Shown here in pieces: positions 8,215 through 16,293 of a stretch of DNA of 37,084 nt. The DNA is taken from positions 1-37,084 of the forward strand of contig JABXIA010000136.1 of NCBI GenBank assembly GCA_013373325.1. The letters are read 5' to 3'. This stretch comes from Paracoccaceae bacterium (lineage in GTDB: Bacteria; Pseudomonadota; Alphaproteobacteria; Rhodobacterales; Rhodobacteraceae). The translations under genes and the position numbers were made by a program. Position 1 is the stretch's first letter. Each line of letters begins with the position of its first letter. A model generated the notes under the pieces. It was given only the letters and a program-made list of their open reading frames with translations. It had not been told where the DNA came from and ran no database searches.

Positions 8215-8712
8215 ATGGCGATTGATTGTTTTTTGAAACTTGATAATGGCATCGTCGGCGAATGCCAGGACGACAAGCACAAGGATTGGATCGACATCCT
8301 GTCCTGGGGCTGGTCGATGTCCCAGTCCGGCACCACCCACATGGGCGGCGGCGGCGGCGGCGGCAAGGTCGACGTCCAGGACATCCAGGTCACCAAATAC
8401 GTCGACAAGGCGACCCACGACCTGATCAAGCGCTGCTGCTCGGGCGAGCACATCAAGTCCGGCCAGCTGGTGGTGCGCAAATCCGGCGGCACCGCGCCGG
8501 TGGATTACCTCAAGATTGATTTCGAGGATGTCCTGATCAGCAACTACCAGACCGGCGGCAGCAAGGACGGCCTGGACCGGGTCCAGGAAACCCTGACCCT
8601 GAACTTCCGCCGCTTCCAGGTGACCTACACCTTTCAGGAGCAGACCGGCGCCGCAGGCCCGGAAAGCCAGGCGGGCTGGGAAATCGCGGAAAACCGCGAG
8701 TGGGCCAAGTAA
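8215..8712 (+). CDS. hcp: T6SS tube protein Hcp (TssD)
   Basis: A 165-residue Hcp. Hexameric rings stack into the tube that is expelled with VgrG/PAAR and can carry small effectors. Hallmarks are the start MAIDCFLKLDNGIVGE, the segment WIDILSWGWSMSQSGTTHMG, VQDIQVTKYVDKATHDLIKRC and the C-terminal LNFRRFQVTYTFQEQTG. An uninterrupted run of seven Gly follows THMG, encoded by tandem GGC codons; this is the variable extended loop of the family. The ribosome-binding site AAGGAG is strong, in line with a highly expressed protein. Two hairpins follow before tssE. Confidence 0.97.
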   Translation: MAIDCFLKLDNGIVGECQDDKHKDWIDILSWGWSMSQSGTTHMGGGGGGGKVDVQDIQVTKYVDKATHDLIKRCCSGEHIKSGQLVVRKSGGTAPVDYLKIDFEDVLISNYQTGGSKDGLDRVQETLTLNFRRFQVTYTFQEQTGAAGPESQAGWEIAENREWAK

Positions 8713-8744
8713 GCCCGGACCAGACCGGTCCCAAACAAAGGATC

Positions 8745-8766
8745 CCCGGGCACAGGCTTGCCCGGG
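8745..8766 (+). terminator. Hairpin after hcp (attenuator or mRNA-stabilising)
   Basis: CCCGGGCA (8745-8752) pairs perfectly with TGCCCGGG (8759-8766) around a 6-base loop. It lies 32 bases after the hcp stop codon. Only AATTC follows, not a U-tract, so it is a weak terminator at best. It more likely protects the 3' end of an hcp transcript or reduces read-through into tssE. Confidence 0.5.
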
Positions 8767-8772
8767 AATTCA

Positions 8773-8805
8773 GCTGGCGGCCTGCCTCCCCTTGCGGCCG
8801 CCAGC
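8773..8805 (+). terminator. Second hairpin between hcp and tssE
   Basis: GCTGGCGGCC (8773-8782) pairs with GGCCGCCAGC (8796-8805), a perfect 10-bp GC-rich stem with a 13-base loop, followed by GTCTTGCAACGTTT. Together with the hairpin at 8745-8766 it makes a tandem structure that separates the abundant hcp message from the downstream baseplate genes. No clear U-tract follows, so partial termination or RNA processing is likelier than full termination. Confidence 0.5.
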
Positions 8806-8838
8806 GTCTTGCAACGTTTCCAGATTTCAGGTGCAGCC

Positions 8839-9429
8839 ATGCCGCGGGGTGACGCCGACAATTCCGATACCGCCCGGCGCCCCTGGCAATCCGGCAGAAA
8901 GGCCAAGACCTCGCTGCTGCAGGTCTTCCGCGCCGCCCACCTGGAACATGATACCCGCCGCAACCGCGGCAAGGCCGGCGACGGCACCGCGCAGCTGACT
9001 AAGGCCCGCAAGCAGCGCCGCTTCGGCGTATCCGAAAGCGAGCTGCGCGCCCACCTCGAGGCCGATCTGGCGGCGCTGTTGAACACAACCCACCTGGAAT
9101 CTGCCATCCCCCTGGATGACGTGCCGCATGTCGCCGGTTCCATCGTGAACTACGGCTTCCGCGATCTCAGCAGCCTCGGCGCGCGTGAGCTGAACACCCC
9201 CGCCGTTGTCGAGACCTTGCGCCAGTCGCTGCTGCGGTTCGAACCCCGGCTCATCCCCGCCAGCCTGGATGTGCAGATCCGCGACGGTGACGGCCGCAAG
9301 CACCATCTGGCTGTGGTGGTGTCAGCCGAACTGATGGGCGATCCCGTCGACGTGCCGCTCGATTTTGATGCCGAGGTGGATCTTGGCGCGGGCAAGATGA
9401 CGCTTTCCAAACTGCGGATGACTACATGA
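8839..9429 (+). CDS. tssE: T6SS baseplate protein TssE (gp25-like)
   Basis: A 196-residue protein with the gp25 fold, the baseplate subunit that nucleates sheath assembly. The domain covers about residues 70-190: LRAHLEADLAALLNTTHLES, VPHVAGSIVNYGFRDLSSLG, then LRQSLLRFEPRLIPASLDVQI, with the EPR-type motif conserved across TssE/gp25. The N-terminal ~55 residues are basic and poorly conserved (RRPWQSGRKAKTSLLQVF). I use the ATG at 8839, with AGGTG upstream. The longer reading from a TTG at 8758 would start inside the hairpin structures and is unlikely. The stop overlaps the tssF start (ATGA). Confidence 0.92.
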   Translation: MPRGDADNSDTARRPWQSGRKAKTSLLQVFRAAHLEHDTRRNRGKAGDGTAQLTKARKQRRFGVSESELRAHLEADLAALLNTTHLESAIPLDDVPHVAGSIVNYGFRDLSSLGARELNTPAVVETLRQSLLRFEPRLIPASLDVQIRDGDGRKHHLAVVVSAELMGDPVDVPLDFDAEVDLGAGKMTLSKLRMTT

Positions 9430-11348
9430 AACGGGCCCTGCGCGACGCCTACAACCAGGAACTCGGACTGCTCAAGGAACGCGCGGCGGAGTTCGCCGCG
9501 GAATATCCCGGCCTTGCCGACCGGCTGGGCGGGCTCTTGGAGGAGAACCTCGATCCTGCGGTGGCGGGCCTTCTGGAAGGCAGCGCCTTCCTGTCTGCCC
9601 GCGTCCAGGTCCGGATGGACGAGGAATACCAGACCTTCACCCGCGAACTGCTGGAGCAGATCTTTCCCGATGCGCTGGCCCCCACGCCCAGCGTCATGCT
9701 GGCCCAGGCCCATGTCCCCGTGGACAGCCCCGACATCGAAAACGGCCTGCATTTCCAGCCCGGTAGTTACATGGACGCGCGCTTCCTCGATGCCCAGCAG
9801 CGGGTTTCCTGCCGGTTCGCCCTGGCCGCGCCCCTTTCGGTCTGGCCGGTCGCGGTTACCCAGGCCGCCTATCACGCCAGCGCCGGGCCTATTGGCGCTC
9901 TTGGCCAGGAGATCGCCAGCGGCACCAAGGCCGGGCTGGTTGCGGAACTCACCCGGCTGGGCGGGGACGACGCCGGCGCCGCCAGCTTCCGCACTCTGGC
10001 AATGGACAGCCTGACCTTGCATTTCACCGCCCCGATGGACCAGGCCGCGGCGCTTTATGAGCAGGTCTACTGCAACTGCACCCGCATTTCGCTGCGCTGG
10101 CTCAGTGCGCAGGGCGATCCGGTCTTTGCCCGCCTCTCCCCAAGCCAGCTGCACAAGATCGGCTTCGACCCTGACGAGCGGCTGTTTGCACATCAGAAAC
10201 GCCTGTTCGGCGGCTTTGCCCGGCTGCGCGAATTCTTTGTTTTCCCGCGGAAGTTCCTGGGCCTGCGCCTCAGCGGCCTGCAGGATGTGCTGCCCCATGT
10301 CCGCGGCAGCACGCTGCAGATCATTTTTGAGTTCAGCACCGCCCGCCAGCGGCTTGCAACCGCGATGGAGCCGCATCATCTGGCCGTGAACGCCGCTCCG
10401 GCGGTCAACCTGTTCGAGGAAATGTCCAGCCAGCTGCATCTCGACCGCAAGCGGCATGAATATGCGGTTGTGCCGAATTCCAGCCCTGTCACCCACTACG
10501 AGGTGCATCACGTCAGCCAGGCCTGGGCCCATTACAGCGACCGCAAGGGCAAGACCGAGGTGCATCCGCTCTATGCGCTGCCGCCCGACGGCAAGGACCC
10601 GCGCCAGACGCATTACTACACCACCCGCCGCAAACCGCGCCGCCAGACACTGAGCGAGCAGCGCAACGGCGCGCCGCGCAACAGCTACCGCGGCACCGAG
10701 ACCTTCCTCAGCTTCTATCAGCCCGACGGCCACGACACCCTGAACCGGCTGCAAGTCAAACTGCTCTGCTCCAACAGGCATCTGACCGAATACCTGCCGA
10801 TCGCAGGCAGCACCGATGCCTTCCAGCTGAGCGACGACCTGTCAGTGTCGCTGGCCTGCCTGGCCGGACCCACACCGCCGCTCGACAGTCTGGCGGACAG
10901 GGAAACCGCAGCCAGCCACCGGGCCGGCGCGGGCGACACTTACTGGCGGCTGATTTCCTACCTGTCGCTCGGCACCCACGGGCTGCAAAGCCCTGATGGC
11001 GACGGCTCCGCCGCGGCGCTGCGCGAGATGCTGTCTCTGTTTGCCGACCTGTCAGATACCGTCAGCGAAGCCCAGATCAGCGGCATCCGGCGACTCGACT
11101 GCACCCCTGTCACCCGCACGGTCGCCGCGCCGGACGGCTATTACACCGCCCGCGGCATAGAAGTGCGCGTCACCTTTGACGAAACCGAGTTCGAAAGCAC
11201 CGGCATCGTGCCGCTCGGCGCGGTGCTGGACCGGTTTTTTGCGGAATACACCGCCGTCAACAGCTTCACCCAGACCGTGATCGTCAGCCAGCAGCGCGGC
11301 GAGATTGCCCGCTTTGCCCCCTGCTCCGGTACCGGAGCGCTGCTATGA
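9426..11348 (+). CDS. tssF: T6SS baseplate protein TssF
   Basis: A 640-residue TssF (VasA/ImpG family). With TssG and TssK it makes the baseplate wedges. Visible family features are the N-terminal YNQELGLLKERAAEFAAEYP, DRLGGLLEENLDPAVAGLLEG and ARVQVRMDEEYQTFTRELLE, then LAQAHVPVDSPD, FEFSTARQRLATAM, and the C-terminal GIEVRVTFDETEFESTGI and LGAVLDRFFAEYTAVNSF. The length is usual for the family. It overlaps tssE by four bases and tssG by four bases, so translation is probably coupled through tssEFG. Confidence 0.96.
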   Translation: MKRALRDAYNQELGLLKERAAEFAAEYPGLADRLGGLLEENLDPAVAGLLEGSAFLSARVQVRMDEEYQTFTRELLEQIFPDALAPTPSVMLAQAHVPVDSPDIENGLHFQPGSYMDARFLDAQQRVSCRFALAAPLSVWPVAVTQAAYHASAGPIGALGQEIASGTKAGLVAELTRLGGDDAGAASFRTLAMDSLTLHFTAPMDQAAALYEQVYCNCTRISLRWLSAQGDPVFARLSPSQLHKIGFDPDERLFAHQKRLFGGFARLREFFVFPRKFLGLRLSGLQDVLPHVRGSTLQIIFEFSTARQRLATAMEPHHLAVNAAPAVNLFEEMSSQLHLDRKRHEYAVVPNSSPVTHYEVHHVSQAWAHYSDRKGKTEVHPLYALPPDGKDPRQTHYYTTRRKPRRQTLSEQRNGAPRNSYRGTETFLSFYQPDGHDTLNRLQVKLLCSNRHLTEYLPIAGSTDAFQLSDDLSVSLACLAGPTPPLDSLADRETAASHRAGAGDTYWRLISYLSLGTHGLQSPDGDGSAAALREMLSLFADLSDTVSEAQISGIRRLDCTPVTRTVAAPDGYYTARGIEVRVTFDETEFESTGIVPLGAVLDRFFAEYTAVNSFTQTVIVSQQRGEIARFAPCSGTGALL

Positions 11349-12436
11349 ACGAAATCCAGCCCGTTTCCCAGGCGGCTGAAACCCTGACCCGGCGGGAACA
11401 GCAGCAGCAGGCGGCCTCAGGCGCCGGTCTCTTTGCCCTGCTGCGCGAGCTGGAGCGCCGCGCCGCCGCATCCGGCAAACCCCGTATCGGCAAGAACAGA
11501 CGCCTGCGCGATGCCATTGTGCATCTGGGGCAGGACCCGGCGCTGGCCTTTCCGTCGCGCGATCTGGCACGGGTGGACCTGACCAGCAGCACGCCGCGGC
11601 TGCGCGCCCAGTTCATGGGCCTGTTCGGCGCTTTCGGCGCGCTGCCGCTGAACTGGACAGAGGAGGTGGAATCCTGGTTCGCCGCCGGTGATGAAAGCTT
11701 TGTCGCCTTCTGCGACATCTTCACCGCCCGCTTTCAGGAGCTGTTCTTCCGCGCCTGGTCTGATGCCAAGGCCATCACCCAATTCGACCACCAGGACGGC
11801 GACCGGTTCCAGGCCTATATCCTGTCGCTGCTCGGCTGCGGCACCCCGGCCCTGCGCGGCACCACGGGCCTGAGCGACATGGCGAAACTGCAGCTGGCGC
11901 CGCTGGCCGCAGGCCGCGTCAAAAGCCCGGTGCGTCTGCGCCAGATGCTGGAGCTGCATTTTGCAGACCGCGCCGCCTTCCGCATCGAGGAACACGTGCC
12001 CTGCTGGCTGGACCTGGAGCCCGACGCGCTGTGCCTCCTGGGCGAACAGGGCTGCACCCTGGGCGAAAACACCTTCCTCGGCGGCCATGTGCAATCCCTC
12101 AGCGCCAAGATCCGCATCCACGTGACCGTCAACGGACCGGCCTCCTACCAGCGTTTCCTGCCCGGCGGCCCGGATCACGCCAGCCTGCGCGGCATTGTGT
12201 TCTGGTACCTCGGCCAGTCGGTTGATGTGGAAACCGCGCTCTGGATGCCGGAACCGGACATCCGCACCGCTGTTCTGGGCCAAAGCACCCAGGTCGGCTG
12301 GCTGGCCTGCGTCGGCCCCGCAGAAGAAGCCGCTGCCGCAGGCATCCCGCGGCGGGACGGCCACCTGCAGGTCAGCCGCTACCCGCTGTTCCCCGCCCCC
12401 TCTTCAGAAACCGCATTTGAAAGCCAGGCCGCATAA
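11345..12436 (+). CDS. tssG: T6SS baseplate protein TssG
   Basis: A 363-residue TssG (VasB/ImpH family), the baseplate partner of TssF. Matching segments are FALLRELERRAAASGKPRIG, the GLFGAFGALPLNWTEEV motif, FCDIFTARFQELFFRAW, LQLAPLAAGRVKSPVRLRQM and the C-terminal GQSTQVGWLACVG region. Typical length. It begins inside the end of tssF and is separated from clpV by 32 bases. Confidence 0.95.
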   Translation: MNEIQPVSQAAETLTRREQQQQAASGAGLFALLRELERRAAASGKPRIGKNRRLRDAIVHLGQDPALAFPSRDLARVDLTSSTPRLRAQFMGLFGAFGALPLNWTEEVESWFAAGDESFVAFCDIFTARFQELFFRAWSDAKAITQFDHQDGDRFQAYILSLLGCGTPALRGTTGLSDMAKLQLAPLAAGRVKSPVRLRQMLELHFADRAAFRIEEHVPCWLDLEPDALCLLGEQGCTLGENTFLGGHVQSLSAKIRIHVTVNGPASYQRFLPGGPDHASLRGIVFWYLGQSVDVETALWMPEPDIRTAVLGQSTQVGWLACVGPAEEAAAAGIPRRDGHLQVSRYPLFPAPSSETAFESQAA

Positions 12437-12468
12437 CCTGCAGCCGCCCGTATTTGAGGCAGACCCAG

Positions 12469-15114
12469 ATGACAGAAATCACCATTGAAAAATACGCGGG
12501 CAAGATGAACCGCGCAGGCTATGACGCCTTCCTGCAGGGCATGCGCCAGGCCCGCAGCGCCCGCAACCGCTATGTCGACCTCAGCCACTGGCTGTTCCAT
12601 TCCGTCTCCAACCAGAACGCCGACATCTCTGTCACCCTGCGCCAGCTGGATCTGGACCGTGGCCGCATGCTCAAGGATCTGTCAGCCGCGATGGACCGGC
12701 TCGACAAGAACGTGACCGAGACGCCCGGCATCAGCGATCACCTGTCGGACGCGCTGAACCACGCCTGGACCTACGCCACGCTGTTCTTCGGCGAGGCGCA
12801 GATCCGCACCGGCCATGTGCTGACCGCGCTCCTGAACGATCCCGCCCTGCGCCGCCAGCTGCTGCGCTATTCGCCGCTGTTCGAAAGCATATCCGCCGAA
12901 CAGCTGGGCCAGGACAGCCGCACGCTCTGGGCCGGCAGCGAAGAGGAGAGCATGCGCCCGATGGACGGCGCCAACCTCTCGACAGCTGAGGACACCGCTG
13001 GCGGCAGCCCCGCCAAGGGCGGCAGCACCGCACTGGACCGCTTTGCCAAGGATATGACCGCTGCCGCTGCCGGCATGGACCCGGTCAAGGGCCGCGACGA
13101 GGAAATCCGCCAGCTGACCGACGTGCTGCTGCGCCGCCGCCAGAACAACCCGATCCTGACCGGTGAGGCCGGTGTCGGCAAAACCGCCGTGGTCGAAGGC
13201 TTTGCCCAGCTGCTCGCCGCAGGCGATGTGCCGCCCAAACTGCAGGGCACCCGCCTGTTTGAACTCGACATCCAGTCGATGCAGGCCGGTGCCTCTATCA
13301 AGGGAGAGTTCGAACAGCGGCTGAAATCGGTGATCGACGAGGTGCAATCCAGCCCCGAGCCGATCATCCTGTTCATCGACGAGGCCCACACCCTGATCGG
13401 CGCAGGCGGCCAGGCCGGCACCGGCGACGCCGCCAACCTGCTGAAACCGGCGCTTGCGCGCGGCACCCTGCGCACCATCGCCGCCACCACCTGGAGCGAA
13501 TACCGCCAGCACATCGAAAAAGACCCGGCCCTGACCCGCCGCTTCCAGCCGGTCAACGTGGATGAACCCTCGGTCGAGGTCTGCTGCGACATGCTGCGCG
13601 GCATTCTGGAGCCGATGCAAAAGCACCATAATGTGCGGATCTCGGACGAGGCCATCGTCAGCGCCGTCACCCTTTCGCACCGCTACATCCCGGCGCGGCA
13701 ACTGCCGGACAAGGCGGTCTCGCTCCTGGACACCGCCTGCGCCCGCGTCGCCATCAGCCAATCCGCCGTCCCCGCCCGCATCATGGACACCAAGGCTCGC
13801 ATCAGCGCGCTGGAAGCAGAACTCGCCGGCAAGACCGCCGCCCGCGACCTGGGCGAAACGGACGCGGAGCGCGAGGACGACATCCGAGCAGAGATCGAAA
13901 CGCTTAACAGCAGCCTTGAAGACCTGCAGTCCGGCTACGCCCGCGAAAAAGAGATTGTGGATCAGGTGCTTGCCCTTCGCACCGCGATTCAAACAGCAGA
14001 CCCGGACAGCAGCGAAACAGCCTCCCCCGACGCACTGCGCAGCGAAATGCACGCCCATATGGCCGAACTCGACGCCGCCAGCCCTGACGACCGCATGGTC
14101 TATGCCCATGTGGACGCGCAGGCGGTGGCCTCCGTCATCTCCGACTGGACCGGCATCCCGGCCGGCCGCATGGTCCAGGATGAGCTGGCGGCGGTGCTCA
14201 CCCTGTCGGACACGCTGCGCGAACGGGTGATCGGCCAGGACCACGGCCTGCGCACCATCGCCAAACGGATCGAGATCAGCCGCGCAGGCCTTGCCAACCC
14301 AAACAAGCCGATCGGCGTCTTCATGCTCTGCGGCCCCTCCGGCACCGGCAAGACCGAAACCGCGCTGGCGCTGGCCGAACAGCTTTACGGCGGCGAGCAA
14401 AACGTCATCACCATCAACATGAGCGAGTTTCAGGAGGCCCACACCGTCTCCCTGCTGAAAGGCGCGCCTCCCGGCTATGTCGGCTATGGGGAGGGCGGCC
14501 GCCTGACCGAAGCCGTGCGCCGCAAACCCTATTCCGTGGTGCTGCTGGACGAGATCGAAAAAGCCCACCCCGACGTGCATGAACTGTTCTTCCAGGTCTT
14601 CGACAAGGGCGTGATGGAGGACGGCAACGGCCGCCTGATCAACTTCAAGAACACCCTGATTCTGCTGACCTCCAACGTCGGCACCGATGTGATCATGGAG
14701 ATGGCCGGGAACGCGGATGACCAGCCCGACCCTGAACAGCTGGACCTCGCCCTGAAACCCAGCCTGCTGGAGGTCTTCCCCCCCGCCCTGCTGGGCCGGA
14801 TGGTCACAATCCCTTATTTCCCGCTCAGCCGCGCGGTGCTGGGCGGCATCACCCGTCTGAAACTCGCCGCCGTGGCCGAGCGGCTCAAGGGCGCCCATGG
14901 CACAGATCTGGTTTACGGCCAGGACGTGCTCGACCACATCACCGCCCAATGCAACGACCCCGACAGCGGCGGGCGGATGATCGACAACATTATCACCAAT
15001 TCCATCCTGCCGGACCTCAGCCGCAAACTGCTGCAGGCGCTCAGCTCCGGCCAGGAAATCGCCCGCGTCAGCGTTTCAGCCGGCCCGGACGGCTTTGAAT
15101 ACGCATTATCCTGA
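12469..15114 (+). CDS. clpV: T6SS sheath-recycling AAA+ ATPase ClpV (TssH)
   Basis: An 881-residue ClpB-like hexameric ATPase that extracts TssC from contracted sheaths for reuse. The N-terminal Clp repeat domain (about residues 1-155) binds TssC. The first AAA+ module has Walker A GEAGVGKTAV near 230 and Walker B ILFIDEAHTLIGAG near 303. A middle coiled-coil region (about 440-530) is shorter than in ClpB, as expected for ClpV. The second module has Walker A GPSGTGKTET near 622, Walker B VVLLDEIEKAHPDV near 692, and pore motif GYVGYGEGGRLTE. I use the ATG at 12469, nine bases after GAGG, rather than the TTG at 12454. The gene completes the core T6SS genes seen here. Confidence 0.97.
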   Translation: MTEITIEKYAGKMNRAGYDAFLQGMRQARSARNRYVDLSHWLFHSVSNQNADISVTLRQLDLDRGRMLKDLSAAMDRLDKNVTETPGISDHLSDALNHAWTYATLFFGEAQIRTGHVLTALLNDPALRRQLLRYSPLFESISAEQLGQDSRTLWAGSEEESMRPMDGANLSTAEDTAGGSPAKGGSTALDRFAKDMTAAAAGMDPVKGRDEEIRQLTDVLLRRRQNNPILTGEAGVGKTAVVEGFAQLLAAGDVPPKLQGTRLFELDIQSMQAGASIKGEFEQRLKSVIDEVQSSPEPIILFIDEAHTLIGAGGQAGTGDAANLLKPALARGTLRTIAATTWSEYRQHIEKDPALTRRFQPVNVDEPSVEVCCDMLRGILEPMQKHHNVRISDEAIVSAVTLSHRYIPARQLPDKAVSLLDTACARVAISQSAVPARIMDTKARISALEAELAGKTAARDLGETDAEREDDIRAEIETLNSSLEDLQSGYAREKEIVDQVLALRTAIQTADPDSSETASPDALRSEMHAHMAELDAASPDDRMVYAHVDAQAVASVISDWTGIPAGRMVQDELAAVLTLSDTLRERVIGQDHGLRTIAKRIEISRAGLANPNKPIGVFMLCGPSGTGKTETALALAEQLYGGEQNVITINMSEFQEAHTVSLLKGAPPGYVGYGEGGRLTEAVRRKPYSVVLLDEIEKAHPDVHELFFQVFDKGVMEDGNGRLINFKNTLILLTSNVGTDVIMEMAGNADDQPDPEQLDLALKPSLLEVFPPALLGRMVTIPYFPLSRAVLGGITRLKLAAVAERLKGAHGTDLVYGQDVLDHITAQCNDPDSGGRMIDNIITNSILPDLSRKLLQALSSGQEIARVSVSAGPDGFEYALS

Positions 15115-15149
15115 TATTGAACCGCAATCCCTTTGTTGAGAGAGTACCC

Positions 15150-15908
15150 ATGGCAGAAACCCTGGCCACCGGCCGCTGCACCGTCACCACAGACAGCCGT
15201 GAAATCACTATTGAGGAAACCCTGCTCTACGTGGCCGAGATCAACGACGAACTGGCCCAGGCCACCGGCGTCGATCTGGTCAGCGCCGCCACTGCGGGCA
15301 TCGACAGCGCCGGTGCCGTCAGCATCGTGCACCGCCTCGGGCTGACCGGCCGGGCTTACATCAAACATGTGAACGGCAAGGATTACATCATCATCAAGGG
15401 CTACCCCGGCCAGCGCGCCACCCTGCAGGGCACCCGCTACCTCGCCAGCAATCCCAAGGTCGCCAAACTGGTGCTCAGCGGCAAGGATCTGGCCAGCGGC
15501 GCCGCAAAAATGACCGGCATCGCCATTGTCGCCTTCACCGCGCTGCGGGTGGTGGAACATGTGTTTGCGGACAATGATCCGCGGCTCACCCAGCTGATCG
15601 GCACCGTGGCCTCCGATGTGACCAAATTCGCCATCGCGGCGGGCGCCGGCTATCTGGCAGGTGTGGCCGTGGGCACCCTCACCACCATCGCCGCCGGCCC
15701 GGTCATCGCGGCAATTGCCGTCGGCATCGGCATGTCGATCCTGCTGGACCGGGTGGACCGCAAATTCGGCCTGACGGAAACCCTGGTCCGCGCCATCGAG
15801 GACACGGTGGATTCCTTTGAAAGCCCGCTGCGCAAGCTGGCCCGCCAGATCAACGCCTGGGAGCGGCACCTGGTCAATCAGGCCCTGCGCAACGCGCTGC
15901 CGCACTAA
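15150..15908 (+). CDS. Candidate T6SS membrane-acting effector (unknown family)
   Basis: A 252-residue protein without a signal peptide. The N-terminal ~110 residues are soluble and mixed alpha/beta (YIKHVNGKDYIIIKGYPGQR, LQGTRYLASNPKVAKLVLSG). They are followed by hydrophobic segments at about 118-138 and 156-200, rich in Ala/Gly/Ile, with a polar break, and an amphipathic C-terminal region (RAIEDTVDSFESPLRKLARQ). This layout resembles membrane-inserting toxins delivered without a signal peptide, and I recall similar uncharacterised proteins in gammaproteobacteria. It sits between clpV and a small three-helix membrane protein whose start overlaps its stop, as for effector/immunity pairs. I use the ATG at 15150 (GAGAGAG upstream) rather than the TTG at 15117. 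A structural T6SS accessory membrane protein is the alternative. Function is inferred. Confidence 0.6.
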   Translation: MAETLATGRCTVTTDSREITIEETLLYVAEINDELAQATGVDLVSAATAGIDSAGAVSIVHRLGLTGRAYIKHVNGKDYIIIKGYPGQRATLQGTRYLASNPKVAKLVLSGKDLASGAAKMTGIAIVAFTALRVVEHVFADNDPRLTQLIGTVASDVTKFAIAAGAGYLAGVAVGTLTTIAAGPVIAAIAVGIGMSILLDRVDRKFGLTETLVRAIEDTVDSFESPLRKLARQINAWERHLVNQALRNALPH

Positions 15909-16288
15909 TGCCCAGAGCAGCGGCCATCGCCATTCTGGGCGGGTTTTCCCTGCTCGGCCTGCTGGCGGCAGGCTGGGGGCTGTCGGATATCTCCGCAGCC
16001 CTCACCGCCATGCGGGGCTGCGCCGACGAAGCGGTGATAGACAACAGCGCCTTCTGGTTCCTCGGGCTCGCCGCGCTGCCCCTGTTCCTGCTGCTCGCCC
16101 CCCTGCCCCACCGCTGGCACGCCCGCCTGCTGGGGGCCATCACCGCGCTGTTCCTGCTGCTTCCTGCCGGGGGCTTTGTGCTTTTCCAGCACAAGGCATC
16201 AGCAGCGGGCTATGTCTTCATCCCTGATCTCAGCCTGTTCGGCCTGCGCGACTTCTCCGCCCCACGCCCGCAGCCCTGCGGCGGCTGA
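15908..16288 (+). CDS. Small three-helix membrane protein, candidate immunity protein
   Basis: A 126-residue integral membrane protein with three clear transmembrane helices at about residues 4-24, 48-66 and 73-93. A short polar loop containing two acidic residues and a Cys lies between the first two helices, and a Pro-rich C-terminal tail follows. It matches no family I recognise. Its ATG overlaps the stop of the preceding gene (TAATG), giving tight translational coupling and near equal dosage, as expected if it protects the producer's membrane from that gene's product. It ends five bases from the convergent transglycosylase gene. The immunity role is inference from size, topology and coupling. 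Confidence 0.6.
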   Translation: MPRAAAIAILGGFSLLGLLAAGWGLSDISAALTAMRGCADEAVIDNSAFWFLGLAALPLFLLLAPLPHRWHARLLGAITALFLLLPAGGFVLFQHKASAAGYVFIPDLSLFGLRDFSAPRPQPCGG

Positions 16289-16293
16289 GGCCC

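Noticed and set aside
8758-8838. TTG-initiated N-terminal extension of tssE
   Set aside because: It would start inside the post-hcp hairpin and run through the second hairpin, with no ribosome-binding site. The ATG at 8839 is better.
9150-10781. Long leftward reading frame opposite tssE and tssF
   Set aside because: Antisense shadow. The plus strand encodes recognisable TssE and TssF and the minus product matches nothing.
12682-14949. Long leftward reading frame (755 codons) across clpV
   Set aside because: It is antisense to a clear ClpV with all AAA+ motifs. Its composition (His/Gln/Gly/Val-rich) is that of a shadow frame in GC-rich DNA.
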